Positions 8,368-17,560 of a stretch of DNA of 64,000 bases are shown here, one piece after another (position 1 is the first letter of the stretch; every line of letters begins with the position of its first letter). Origin of the DNA: Colivivens sp963640465 (GTDB lineage: Bacteria; Bacteroidota; Bacteroidia; Bacteroidales; Bacteroidaceae); NCBI GenBank assembly GCA_963640465.1, contig CAVHYP010000005.1, forward strand, positions 4,508 to 68,507. The letters are read 5' to 3'. The translations under genes and the position numbers were made by a program. Below the pieces are notes generated by a model. The model saw nothing but the letters and a program-made list of their open reading frames with translations, was not told the origin of the DNA and did not search any database.

Positions 8368-9471
8368 TCAGTTGTGCTCAATGGGCATCTCAAAATGCCA
8401 CTGTTTCCGCAGCCGCCTGAATTCCTTTTTTGTGATCTGAATCACCGCACCATGCTTGGGCGACTCGAAGTTAGTGGTGTGCATTGCATCTTTGTTGAAA
8501 TGTCCGAGATTGGTGTAATGCACAAAATCGGTAGTGGAACTGAAGCCCATATTGTTGGGACGGGCGGAATAGACATCATACATCAGTATCCACTCATTTT
8601 TGCGAATCATTTTCCAAAGTGTTGGAGCCTCGCAAGCCAAGTCCTCTGGATCGCACCACTGGGGCTCATAGACGTAACCGCCATTGGCATGGTCGGACAC
8701 GGCATGCTTTACACCCGACGTCGCTTCATGCGATACGTAGTAAAGATGATACTTGTTGCCTACACGCGTAATGTCGCTGTCTATAATCGATGCACTGTCG
8801 GGATGTTCGAAGAGTGGTTGGGGAAGTGTCAACAGAGAGTCATAATCCTCATTGACATATGAATAATATAGTTTATGCTTACCCTGACGTCCAAAGCGAA
8901 GGGTGAATGAGAGCATCAACTTCTGAGCTTCCTCATCGTAGATGGTGGCAGGTGCCCACACGCAACCGATGTCAGCCAATTCGGGAAATGCCAGATCGAC
9001 ACGCAGGTTAGTACGTTTCCAGTTGATGAGATCGAATGATTTCATCAACACCAATGCACGGTTGTTACCCCAGCCATAGCCTTCACGCTCCCATTCCGTG
9101 TCACGCAGTCCCTCCTGCTTGGCATAGATGTGCAGGTCGGTCATTGCGAGATAGAACGCGCCATCCGGTCCTCGATAAATATGTGGATCACGCACACCAC
9201 GCTGTTGGGCTATCGTGTCGCCCGCCATCACAGGATTGCCGTTGTTCACATCCGTGAATGTCCGTCCATCACGACTTACGGCAAAATACAGATTGTGTCC
9301 ATGCTCTTTGAAATATACCATCAGATAAGCATACATATCGTCTTCGACAAGTTTGCTCTTGACTGACTGAGATCCGCCACCGGATGCTGACTTAGGCTGA
9401 GATGTATGCTGAGCAAAGGCAGACACACCCATCATCATGAAAGAGAAGATGAAAGCAGTAATTTTATTCAT
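8368..9471 (-). CDS. GH43-like glycoside hydrolase without esterase domain
   Basis: This 367-residue secreted protein has a signal peptide (AFIFSFMMMGVSAFAQ) and the same GH43 domain as the next gene downstream, with identical RDPHIYRG, IDSDIT and CEAPTLWK segments. It stops just after the propeller (KQWHFEMPIEHN), exactly where the neighbour continues into its esterase domain. Most substitutions fall in the signal region and the last 45 residues. The two genes are 26 bases apart and probably co-transcribed. The protein is either a duplicate that lost the esterase or the form to which the esterase was added. A GH43 catalytic domain alone can be functional, so it is not called a pseudogene. 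Confidence 0.85.
   Translation of the reverse strand: MNKITAFIFSFMMMGVSAFAQHTSQPKSASGGGSQSVKSKLVEDDMYAYLMVYFKEHGHNLYFAVSRDGRTFTDVNNGNPVMAGDTIAQQRGVRDPHIYRGPDGAFYLAMTDLHIYAKQEGLRDTEWEREGYGWGNNRALVLMKSFDLINWKRTNLRVDLAFPELADIGCVWAPATIYDEEAQKLMLSFTLRFGRQGKHKLYYSYVNEDYDSLLTLPQPLFEHPDSASIIDSDITRVGNKYHLYYVSHEATSGVKHAVSDHANGGYVYEPQWCDPEDLACEAPTLWKMIRKNEWILMYDVYSARPNNMGFSSTTDFVHYTNLGHFNKDAMHTTNFESPKHGAVIQITKKEFRRLRKQWHFEMPIEHN
8380..9471 (-). repeat. Duplicated GH43 segment, copy B
   Basis: This is the partner of 7250-8341. Homology begins at the signal peptide codons and ends at the junction with the esterase domain of the other copy. Confidence 0.95.
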
Positions 9472-9531
9472 ATCTTAATTTGTAATTTTTGTCCCAATTT
9501 GCAACATTCTTCTTGTCTTAGTTATTGTTAT

Positions 9532-10035
9532 TCATTTCACTTTCCAAACATTCAGTATAATGCGACCTTTCTCCTGCCGCTTGTCAGGCGTACAGAGGAA
9601 GAGGGCATGGTTGAGCCATGCATAGCGACTGCCCCTGGGCGCTTCAAATTGCGGAGCAGCCTTGAAGTAGGACACGGATTGTCCGTACTCATCAGTACCA
9701 TTGTAGATGAGCCCACGGTTGCGGATGTGGATATAAACGCTATCGTTGGTCATAATGCTATAGATGGCATCCAACTCCGTACGCGCACCCTGCGACAATT
9801 GCCAGTCGGCACCACCATCAAGAATCGTTCCCATGAGAAGCGGTCCCTCAAATGTTCCGCCCTTGATGGGAATGACAGTACGGCGTCCACGCTCAGTTTC
9901 GCCAATACTGTATGCATCGCCGAGCTTTACCTTCAGTTGCATTACGAATTCTGTCTGTGGAGCCTCTTGTGCCATCGTTGGCAATATAATGATAACAGAC
10001 AGTATCACCACAGCTATCAACAGTTTATACTTCAT
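9532..10035 (-). CDS. Secreted DUF3237-family protein
   Basis: This 167-residue protein has an N-terminal hydrophobic signal (LLIAVVILSVIIILPTMAQ). The mature part has the DUF3237 pattern: LGDAYSIGETERGRRTVIPI, then GTFEGPLLMGTILDGGADWQ, then ARTELDAIYSI and YIHIRNRGLIYNG. DUF3237 proteins form small beta-barrels of unproven function. The gene is first in the cluster with the two GH43 genes, about 60 bases upstream of the first, so it may assist in the same sugar metabolism. That role is inferred from context only. Confidence 0.75.
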   Translation of the reverse strand: MKYKLLIAVVILSVIIILPTMAQEAPQTEFVMQLKVKLGDAYSIGETERGRRTVIPIKGGTFEGPLLMGTILDGGADWQLSQGARTELDAIYSIMTNDSVYIHIRNRGLIYNGTDEYGQSVSYFKAAPQFEAPRGSRYAWLNHALFLCTPDKRQEKGRIILNVWKVK

Positions 10036-10086
10036 TATAGTTCAGGTTTCATCCTATGTGTAGTTATTGATGAAAATTTTCGAATA

Positions 10087-10094
10087 CAAAATTA
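10087..10094 (-). promoter_or_regulatory. Bacteroidota -7 element for the DUF3237-GH43 cluster
   Basis: On the minus strand this reads TAATTTTG, matching TAnnTTTG, 51 bases before the start codon at 10035. The -33 element is weak. Confidence 0.45.
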
Positions 10095-10304
10095 GGTCAA
10101 CTTCATCAATGTGCATAGCATTTTGTTTTGAAAGAATAGGACAAAATCCGCATTTTAAATAAACCTATATGCAGGTTGTGAACATGAACGGCTCAAATAT
10201 GCAGTAAATCAATAATTCGTTCATGGGCACATCAGCTTATTTCGGAGACCTACGGCGCTTGATGATAGTACAATTTACAAGAAAAACCAACATGACAAAG
10301 CTTC

Positions 10305-10333
10305 AAAAAAGGAGAGCCGAACAAGCCCTCCTT
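10305..10333 (-). terminator. Terminator after the S9 peptidase
   Basis: On the minus strand AAGGAG, an approximately 17-base mismatched inner stem-loop and CTCCTT are followed by TTTTTTG. It lies 31 bases beyond the peptidase stop. Confidence 0.75.
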
Positions 10334-10363
10334 ATCCTAATTATATCGTTTTACAGCCCATTA

Positions 10364-12652
10364 TCACTTCTCAAGTTCGCTCCAAGCTGGCGGGTCGACA
10401 CCAAGGAAGTTCTTCACGAAGAAGTCGTACATCTTGTGTGTGCCATATGCGCCACCCATTGTGTGGTGCTCGCCCGGCAAGTAGATAAACTCAAAGTCTT
10501 TGTTGTGCTTGATGAGTTGGTTTACTACCTGGAATGAAGATGACGGGTCGACATTGTCATCCAATTCGCCTACAACCAACATGAGCTTGCCCTTCAGCTT
10601 GTCGATATTTTCTGTGTTACTGCTTGCGACATAAGACTCATCGACTGGATAGCCCATCCACTGCTCGTTCCACCAAATCTTATCCATACGGTTGTCGTGG
10701 CATCCGCAAGCTGAATAAGCAGCCTTGTAGAAGTCGCCATGGAACAAGAGTGCAGCAAGTGCTTCCTGTCCTCCGGCAGAACAGCCATAGATACCTACAC
10801 GGTCGAGGTCCATATATGGATATTTCTCAGCGGCAGCTTTTATCCATGCAATGCGGTCAGGGAATCCGGCATCTTTAAGGTTCTTGTAGCACACCTCCTC
10901 AAAGTCCTTGCTGCGCCATGAAGTGGTCATAGCATCAAGCTGTACGACAATGAAACCGAGTTCAGCAAGGTCAGAAAGACTTCCTACTGTGGAGAAGTTC
11001 TTTGGCACGTACTGGTCACCAGGCCCTGAATAGATGTACTCAATGACTGGATATTTCTTGTTCGGGTCGAAATTCGACGGACGCTGTATGATTCCCCACA
11101 TATCAGTCTTGCCATCACGCCCCTTTGCAACGAACACTTCCTGTGGCTGCCAATCGGTCTTCTTCAGTTCTGAAATATCAGCCTTTGCCAATGTGCGTAC
11201 AATCTTACCGTTCTTTCCGTTACGAAGGACTGTAACAGGAGGATTCTCTACTGTAGAATATGTGTCTACAAGGAATGTTCTGTCTTCATTGAATGTAGCC
11301 CTATGGTTGCCTTCCTCAGGAGTGAGGTCTACAAATCCCTTACCATTGAAGTTCACCTTGCAATAGTGGATATTATAGGGGTCTTCGTTAGGATTGGTCT
11401 TTGGCAGTCCTTCACCGCTAGCTGTAAAGTAAATCACCTTATTGTCTTCATCGATATTCAGAATCTGACGAACATAGAACTTGCCCTTGGTTATCTGATT
11501 TACGACCTTGCCAGTTGTACGGTCGTACATATAAAGATGTCCGTATCTGTCGCGCTCACTGAACCAGATGATATGTTTGCCGTCACTCAAATCATTGCGA
11601 CTCAGACGCGTCCATGCAATATACTTGTTTTCTTTCTCCTCGATAATCGGACGGACCTTGCCTGTCTCTGCATTCAGTTCAAGCACACGGTAAGTCTTGT
11701 GTCCGCGCTCGTTGAATTCAAATGTCAAGGTATGCTTGCCCTCATCCCACATTGGTGTAGAAAGGTCGAACTGACTGGCAAACAGTTCATCGGACGGAGC
11801 AACCACCTTCTTAGTTGCTAACTCAATAACTACCGGTACTTTATAATCAAGCGAATCACCCGGCTTGGCATATTCAATGTTGAAATACTTTGGCTGCAAC
11901 TGGTCAGAAGGAGACGAATTGACATACGTCACATAACGCTTGGGCGCTGGCTTGATCTTGACTGTTGCGTAGTATTTGCCGTCAGAAGAGAAACTGCCCC
12001 AAGAAGAATAGTAGAAATGTTCGTTGCCATCGGTAGTAAGAGCCAATTCCTCATTGGTATCCTTATTCTTGATATAAAGATTATTGTCCTTGCCATAGAC
12101 CTGAATCTTGCCATCACCGAAATCAGAGGTTCTGCCTCTTTGGTCATCAACCTCCGACCATGGACGCTCGCCCCTCGGTCCTCTGCGCCATTCTCCATCA
12201 CGATCGCCCTTCATTTCTTCCCCCTTGGTCAGTTCATTCTTCTTAGCATCATAAGTCCAGCTATAGCCTTTGGCAGCAAACTTGACGCCCACATTCCCAT
12301 CATTCAGTTTCACCAGCTCGGGATTAATCCACAGCTGATTACCTTTGACTTCAGAGCCCAGCTGACTGCTCATGGCACTGGCAACCTTGTCGTTGTCGAA
12401 GATTACCTCAGGCTTATTTGTCTTGAGGTCAACCAGATAGTATTTCTGTCCACCGTTTTCAGTGACAGAATACCACATCTTGTTGCCGAACTCGTCACCG
12501 GACAAAAAGCGTGACTGAACATTTGCATTGACCACTTTATTGCCATACTTGCTGCGCAAATTATAGGCACGGCGGTAGTCATCTACGGTACCCTGTGCCA
12601 TTGCACTGATTGCCAATGAACACAGTCCCCAGAATAACATTTGTCTTTTCAT
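10364..12652 (-). CDS. S9 family prolyl oligopeptidase (dipeptidyl peptidase IV type)
   Basis: This 762-residue exported peptidase has an N-terminal signal peptide (LFWGLCSLAISAMAQ). It continues with a DPP-IV propeller (about 30-490) including WSSFSSDGKY-like and FSERDRYGHLYMYD segments. The C-terminal alpha/beta-hydrolase domain has nucleophile GIYGCSAGG (Ser near 626), an acid candidate in GELDDNVDP and the final His in LPGEHH. Family members release dipeptides from peptide N-termini in the periplasm, often after Pro or Ala. It lies 125 bases downstream of the last propeller-lipoprotein gene and could share its transcript, but that gap carries a tandem repeat and may contain its own promoter. 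Confidence 0.9.
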   Translation of the reverse strand: MKRQMLFWGLCSLAISAMAQGTVDDYRRAYNLRSKYGNKVVNANVQSRFLSGDEFGNKMWYSVTENGGQKYYLVDLKTNKPEVIFDNDKVASAMSSQLGSEVKGNQLWINPELVKLNDGNVGVKFAAKGYSWTYDAKKNELTKGEEMKGDRDGEWRRGPRGERPWSEVDDQRGRTSDFGDGKIQVYGKDNNLYIKNKDTNEELALTTDGNEHFYYSSWGSFSSDGKYYATVKIKPAPKRYVTYVNSSPSDQLQPKYFNIEYAKPGDSLDYKVPVVIELATKKVVAPSDELFASQFDLSTPMWDEGKHTLTFEFNERGHKTYRVLELNAETGKVRPIIEEKENKYIAWTRLSRNDLSDGKHIIWFSERDRYGHLYMYDRTTGKVVNQITKGKFYVRQILNIDEDNKVIYFTASGEGLPKTNPNEDPYNIHYCKVNFNGKGFVDLTPEEGNHRATFNEDRTFLVDTYSTVENPPVTVLRNGKNGKIVRTLAKADISELKKTDWQPQEVFVAKGRDGKTDMWGIIQRPSNFDPNKKYPVIEYIYSGPGDQYVPKNFSTVGSLSDLAELGFIVVQLDAMTTSWRSKDFEEVCYKNLKDAGFPDRIAWIKAAAEKYPYMDLDRVGIYGCSAGGQEALAALLFHGDFYKAAYSACGCHDNRMDKIWWNEQWMGYPVDESYVASSNTENIDKLKGKLMLVVGELDDNVDPSSSFQVVNQLIKHNKDFEFIYLPGEHHTMGGAYGTHKMYDFFVKNFLGVDPPAWSELEK

Positions 12653-12690
12653 AGTTCCCTTAGTTTTTTAGTGTTGTATAATTAATGAAT

Positions 12691-12788
12691 TCTCTATCTT
12701 TGTTGATTATGCATACTCTCTGTCTTAATTGATTACACACATCCTCTGTCTTAATCGGTTATATACCCTCCTCGTCTTAGTTGATTAC
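12691..12788. repeat. Four degenerate tandem units with a 26-base period
   Basis: The core (c)tctgtctta.ttgatta recurs with its CTT at 12698-12700, 12724-12726, 12750-12752 and 12776-12778, which is an exact 26-base period. The last unit covers the 3' end of the propeller-lipoprotein gene including its stop codon. The remaining units fill the gap before the peptidase gene. Function unknown. Confidence 0.8.
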
Positions 12789-14327
12789 ATGTTTTACCTC
12801 CTTAGTCGGTCGTACGCTACCTTTTCCCTTGCCGTTGGGTTTGTAGGTTGCCTGCTTTGCGTCCTTACGGGCAGCACCGGCAAGTGTCTGAGCCGATACG
12901 CTGACAGGTTCTTCCATAAACTCAGGCACGTTATAGCTGCGAGTGAAATACGTGTAGAAGTCAGGGTCTGCCTGCGGCAATTCAAAAGCCTTATGGGTTC
13001 GTCCCTTATGGTCGCAGTAAGTAAAGTAAAGACGCGAGAAGTTGCCGTCATCTCTACGGCTGATGAACACAATCCATCTGCCATTGCTCGACCACGCATG
13101 AAAACTCTCTGCCCTATCGCTGTTAGCCTCTTCAAGTTTATGCACTTTCCTCGTAGCAATATCCATCATGTAGAGGTCGGCATCTGGATGCCATACATGG
13201 AAGCAGCCATAAGGAGCCATGGCAAATAGTAGCTGTTTTCCGTCAGGACTGACTCTCGGGAATGTGGCACTCAGACTATCTGCAGATGCCTTATAAAGCA
13301 GTTCCGGCTCACCGAATGTCTTTCTTTGCTCATTGAACGGCTTACGATAGATATCATATCTGATTTCCGTATAGCGGTTTATCTGTTCTGTTTCGTGCGG
13401 AACTGTGTCCATATATTCGAAATGCGCAGAGCCATAGTAAAGATACTTGCCATCGGGCGACCAACAGGGGAAGTTCTCCAATTCGTTTGGTTCATTGCAG
13501 ACGTTCTGCACTTCATTCTTCTCCACGTCATAGAGGATGATATCACTCTCCGCGTCCTGCACCTCTATCTTTGTATTACTTTTAGTATGGAAAGTCTGTC
13601 CCGTGAGATTGGTAGAGTAAGCAATGAGCGGAAGAGAGGGATGCCATGCCGGATATACACCGGCACTAAGCGTCGAGTCTGTCTTCAAGTTCACTTTCTG
13701 AGGCACATTGTCACGCACTATCATCGTTCCGCCATGTCCCTGTCGCATATGGAACTGCATATTGGCAGTGTGATAGTTCTGATAGGAATGACAATTGATA
13801 CACTGTCCGTCCTTCTCTCCAGAGATTATCATGTTGTTATAGATATCGCTCTCATCGAAATTGGTCAGATTACGCTGACTAATACTGAGCATTTCAAATG
13901 CGACATAAGAGGGATAGATGAGTCGGTATGATATATAAGGATCGATGGAGTCTTCTGCAACATGTATTTGGAATGGCTTGTATTTCTTCCACGAACCATT
14001 CTTGCATGTGTAGACCTCAATTTTTATCGTTTTCCCCTTTGTTGACTCCAACATCGTATTCCATTCGGCTTCGTCAACAATCACTTTATACCTTTCTCCA
14101 AATGTAGTTGATCCACTCCCATATGTAAATCGTGCAACACACTCATCCACATCGCCTCGCACTCCGAAATTGAGCGGAGCTATGTTACACGGGATTACCA
14201 CATCGATGTAATCAGGATAAATGTCAGGGTACGAGTCCACTGTAGTATAAGTGGCTGGCAAATCGGGATGACTGGTGCAAGCAACCATCAAACAAGCCAA
14301 TGACAATATGTAAATAATCTTCTTCAT
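12777..14327 (-). CDS. TolB-like beta-propeller lipoprotein with CxxCH motif (copy B)
   Basis: The start is at 14327 (MKKIIYILSLACLMVAC), giving a lipoprotein signal with the lipid-bearing Cys at residue 17. An N-terminal beta domain (about 20-150) is followed by GQCINCHSYQNYH near residue 172, a CxxCH motif of the kind that attaches c-type heme, then FHMRQGHGGTMIV. The rest is a propeller with WHPSLPLIAYSTN, CWSPDGKYLYYGS and RVSPDGKQLLFAM repeats like those in TolB. It is a paralogue of 15993-17525 and follows a DUF6057-type membrane protein by 22 bases. Exported and membrane-anchored; heme attachment is a prediction from one motif. An upstream in-frame start is possible, but only this one gives the signal peptide at the N-terminus. 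Confidence 0.8.
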   Translation of the reverse strand: MKKIIYILSLACLMVACTSHPDLPATYTTVDSYPDIYPDYIDVVIPCNIAPLNFGVRGDVDECVARFTYGSGSTTFGERYKVIVDEAEWNTMLESTKGKTIKIEVYTCKNGSWKKYKPFQIHVAEDSIDPYISYRLIYPSYVAFEMLSISQRNLTNFDESDIYNNMIISGEKDGQCINCHSYQNYHTANMQFHMRQGHGGTMIVRDNVPQKVNLKTDSTLSAGVYPAWHPSLPLIAYSTNLTGQTFHTKSNTKIEVQDAESDIILYDVEKNEVQNVCNEPNELENFPCWSPDGKYLYYGSAHFEYMDTVPHETEQINRYTEIRYDIYRKPFNEQRKTFGEPELLYKASADSLSATFPRVSPDGKQLLFAMAPYGCFHVWHPDADLYMMDIATRKVHKLEEANSDRAESFHAWSSNGRWIVFISRRDDGNFSRLYFTYCDHKGRTHKAFELPQADPDFYTYFTRSYNVPEFMEEPVSVSAQTLAGAARKDAKQATYKPNGKGKGSVRPTKEVKHVIN

Positions 14328-14349
14328 TATTTGAAACTCATTTTTTCTT

Positions 14350-15996
14350 TCAATATACATTAAAATCAGTGTAGAAGTAATAGAACCACCAGTAGGTGTC
14401 TCCATACATGCTTTTCAGGCGTTCTCCTGCAGTCTTCACATCCAGTCCCATACTAATCAAATCATTGTAGTCACGGTTGAAATTATCATACCTCTGAACG
14501 ATGATATCATCAAACGGGAAGTTGTCCACATTTATTGGAGAATCCTGTGTCTTTCCGTACAGCAATGCTCCCTGCTGATAGAGTTCTGCCATCTTTTCAC
14601 CCTGATGATGTCGTGCATAATCGTAAAAATGCAAACAGAAAGCATATGCATCCTCTGTCCATAAGGACATGCACATGATTACATCCTCCAGTTTTGACGT
14701 TGCCGGAAACTTGAGGCTGGAGAAATGCTCAAGCAACCATTTCTCAGGCAAGCTGTTGTCAATATCAAGATAATTCAAGTCATCTACCACCAACGGCATG
14801 ATACACTTGTATTCCTCTGAGCTTCTCAATTTACTGGCAGACCGCAACATAACCTGATGTTCTCTCACCCAGTCTTTATGGAACAGCGAAGAATTGAGGA
14901 TAGCAAGATATTTGGCTGCAAGCTCGAACTCATGGTTCATGATGGCACAACGGACAAACATCTTCAGATACTTCACTTTGTATCCACGTTCCACACTGTT
15001 CTCCATAGCCCATCGGTAAGCATAGTTGATTTGTCCGAACTGATAGTAAATCATCGATGCATCCATGTGAGCGATGAAAACCTTAAGCGAGTCGCCTGTA
15101 TGCGGTTGCGTACCACAATTATTTATCTTGAACATATCCGTCAGACGCCCCTGCTGCATCAATGCGATATTCTTGTAAAGCACCATCAAATTGGTTGGTT
15201 GCTCTGCTTTCTTTGCTTCATCAATCACTTCATCCCACTGAGAATGGTCGATGGCACGCATCATCCGCAATTCTGCTTGGAAATTATAGTCACGGAAAGA
15301 CAAGAAATAAGAACAACAGAAGAAAGAAACAAGTGCAATGGCAGTCAGCAGTTCCGTTTTCCACTTGGTTTTAATCGGTATAGTGACGTATTTGGAAAGA
15401 GGAAGCAGAACCACTGCAACTAATGCAATGATGAACGGCAGTTGGAGAAGTGTATTCTCGTAATCATTCTTTTGAAACTCCGGGAACTTCTGGCCTACAG
15501 CGAAATAAGCAAGGATAAACAACATCCATGAGAGGTTGCCTTTATAGAACAGGCCTATGAATTTACCAAGTAACCAGGTAATCAGCACTACTGCAAAGAA
15601 ACTGACACTTTGGGAGAACCAGTAGCCCGGCATCTTGATATAGTACAGCCAATAGCCGATATCGGTGACTGACACCAGCAAAGCGCATATTGGAATCCAT
15701 GCCAACAGTCTACAATTACCCTTAAGTCGGAATGCATCAACAATAAGACAACAAGTGGCAGTCCAGACAAGTACCAGAATAAGAGCCCCAAGCCATGGAT
15801 AATAGAAGAACTGAGTAAGGAAACATCCAATCCAAGCCCATAAACCGCCTTTCTGACAGAATAGTTCGGACATAAATGTATGACTGCCTACAAACAGGTT
15901 GTTCTCCTCTACTGCATACAGATAGTCTGACTGCATAATCAAAACAATGTATGCAACCAAAGCAAATAGCAGAGTATATATTATATGTTTCTTCAT
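14350..15996 (-). CDS. DUF6057-type multi-spanning membrane protein (copy B)
   Basis: This 548-residue protein has about eight to ten hydrophobic spans in residues 1-240 (for example IIYTLLFALVAYIVLIMQ and ALILVLVWTATCCLIV). A soluble helical region (about 250-548) suggests TPR-like repeats, including AYRWAMENSVERGY and EFELAAKYLAIL. It ends with YGDTYWWFYYF, also conserved in the paralogue at 17561. I recall this architecture as DUF6057; no function is known to me. Its start overlaps the stop of the preceding lipoprotein gene by four bases, so the pair is translationally coupled. It probably acts in the inner membrane with its lipoprotein partner. Confidence 0.75.
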   Translation of the reverse strand: MKKHIIYTLLFALVAYIVLIMQSDYLYAVEENNLFVGSHTFMSELFCQKGGLWAWIGCFLTQFFYYPWLGALILVLVWTATCCLIVDAFRLKGNCRLLAWIPICALLVSVTDIGYWLYYIKMPGYWFSQSVSFFAVVLITWLLGKFIGLFYKGNLSWMLFILAYFAVGQKFPEFQKNDYENTLLQLPFIIALVAVVLLPLSKYVTIPIKTKWKTELLTAIALVSFFCCSYFLSFRDYNFQAELRMMRAIDHSQWDEVIDEAKKAEQPTNLMVLYKNIALMQQGRLTDMFKINNCGTQPHTGDSLKVFIAHMDASMIYYQFGQINYAYRWAMENSVERGYKVKYLKMFVRCAIMNHEFELAAKYLAILNSSLFHKDWVREHQVMLRSASKLRSSEEYKCIMPLVVDDLNYLDIDNSLPEKWLLEHFSSLKFPATSKLEDVIMCMSLWTEDAYAFCLHFYDYARHHQGEKMAELYQQGALLYGKTQDSPINVDNFPFDDIIVQRYDNFNRDYNDLISMGLDVKTAGERLKSMYGDTYWWFYYFYTDFNVY

Positions 15997-17525
15997 TTCT
16001 CAACAAATTTAGCCTTCTTTGCATCCATCTTCGCAGCCGTAGCAAATCCCTGGGCAGAAACTTTCACTGGTTCTACCATGAATTCAGGACGATTGTACGA
16101 CTTCAAGAAGAAGGTATAGAAACTAGGATCTCTCTGAGGCAATTCAAAAGCCTTGTGGCATTTGCCCTGACGGTCGAAATAAGATATATAGATTCGTGAA
16201 TAATTGCCGTCATCTCGTCTTGAGGCAGTCATAATCCAGCGTCCATTGCTTGAGTATGAAGGGTAGCTCTCTGCACGTTCACTGTTCAATCCTTCAAGCC
16301 GGACTGGATTTACAGTAAACGAATCCCCTACCTGCGTCAAATCAAGCATATAGATATCTGCTTCGGGATGCCATATATGGAAGCATCCGAAATTGCCAAG
16401 CGAGAAGACTATACGTTTCCCATCAGGTGACACACGAGGCAGCGAAACACTCTTACCTGCCGCTGCAGCATCATACACAAGCCTGCGCGGACCGAACTCA
16501 CGTGTCGTCTGATTGAAATCTTTTGCATATAGATTATAATGTATGCTCTGATAACCGGAGATAACAGCTTCAGCTCTGTTCGAAGAAGAATCTGCCGGGA
16601 AGTAAGCCGAACAATAAAATAAGGTATTGCCGTCAGGCGACCATGTAGGGAAAACCTCCAGTTCATCAGAATCATTGGCAATAGTACTTATCTCATTCTT
16701 GGCTACGTCATACATTATCAAGTCAGACTTGGTGTCCTGCACTTCAATCTTTGCCACGCTCTTTGTGTGGAATGTCTGTCCTGTAAGATTGGTAGAGAAA
16801 GCAACAAGATTCAATGTGGGATGCCATGCAGGATACACACCTGCAGAAATCGTTTGGTTTGTTTTCATATCCACCTTTTCTATCTTGTCTCCATCCACAA
16901 TCATTGTTCCGCCATAAGCCTGACGCATATGGAACAACATACGGTCGGTATGATAATTCTGATATGAATGGCAGTTGACACACTGACCTTTAGTCTCGGT
17001 CGACACATACGAGTTATTATAGATTTCGGTCTCTTCAAACGAAGTGACATCACGTTGGGCAAGAGACATCTGCTCGAACGAAACGTACGAAGGTTGGATA
17101 AGGCGATAAGACACATAGCGGTCGATGGTGTCGGCTACCACATATATATTGAATGGTTTGTATGCCTTCCAAATGTTGTTTTCATTGACAAACACTTCCA
17201 CCTTTATACTATTGTTAACGGCGTTTCCACACAGTTGCTGCCATTCAGCCTCATCAATACACACTTTCATTCCATCACCATAGGTATAGGACAAATCACC
17301 CGAACTCATTCTGACAACAGTATTATTGCCAGGTTCGAGAACACTGAAATTCAAAGGGCAACATTCCACTGGGATTGTGACCTCTGTATAGTCCGGCATG
17401 ATTGTCGGCATATCACGCTCTGTCGTAAACGTGTCAGGTACCTTAGGACGGCTGCAACCCGCCAATATCACTACCGACAATGCAAACGAAACGACACAAC
17501 CTATATATTTCAACTTGTATTGCAT
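15993..17525 (-). CDS. TolB-like beta-propeller lipoprotein with CxxCH motif (copy A)
   Basis: From the chosen start at 17525 the protein begins with a lipoprotein signal (YIGCVVSFALSVVILAGC, lipid Cys at residue 24). GQCVNCHSYQNYHTDRM near residue 178 contains the CxxCH motif, followed by FHMRQAYGGTMIV. Propeller repeats include WHPTLNLVAFSTN, TWSPDGNTLFYCS and RVSPDGKRIVFSL. Both the motif and the order of blades match the copy at 12777-14327, so this is a diverged duplication. Met codons at 17534 and 17543 are alternative starts and would only lengthen the signal. The gene lies between two DUF6057-type genes, 35 bases after the first and overlapping the second by four bases. Confidence 0.8.
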   Translation of the reverse strand: MQYKLKYIGCVVSFALSVVILAGCSRPKVPDTFTTERDMPTIMPDYTEVTIPVECCPLNFSVLEPGNNTVVRMSSGDLSYTYGDGMKVCIDEAEWQQLCGNAVNNSIKVEVFVNENNIWKAYKPFNIYVVADTIDRYVSYRLIQPSYVSFEQMSLAQRDVTSFEETEIYNNSYVSTETKGQCVNCHSYQNYHTDRMLFHMRQAYGGTMIVDGDKIEKVDMKTNQTISAGVYPAWHPTLNLVAFSTNLTGQTFHTKSVAKIEVQDTKSDLIMYDVAKNEISTIANDSDELEVFPTWSPDGNTLFYCSAYFPADSSSNRAEAVISGYQSIHYNLYAKDFNQTTREFGPRRLVYDAAAAGKSVSLPRVSPDGKRIVFSLGNFGCFHIWHPEADIYMLDLTQVGDSFTVNPVRLEGLNSERAESYPSYSSNGRWIMTASRRDDGNYSRIYISYFDRQGKCHKAFELPQRDPSFYTFFLKSYNRPEFMVEPVKVSAQGFATAAKMDAKKAKFVEK

Positions 17526-17560
17526 GTTATTCATTTGTGACATTCTTAAGAATACGACTA

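Larger units (their letters stand above)
10036..10363. other. Intergenic region upstream of the DUF3237 gene
   Basis: This 328-base, AT-rich region contains the promoter element at 10087-10094 for the left-hand cluster and the peptidase terminator at 10305-10333. No credible gene is seen between them. Confidence 0.5.

Noticed and set aside
6413..10035. Mobile element causing the GH43 duplication
   Set aside because: No transposase, terminal inverted repeats or target duplications are visible at either edge.
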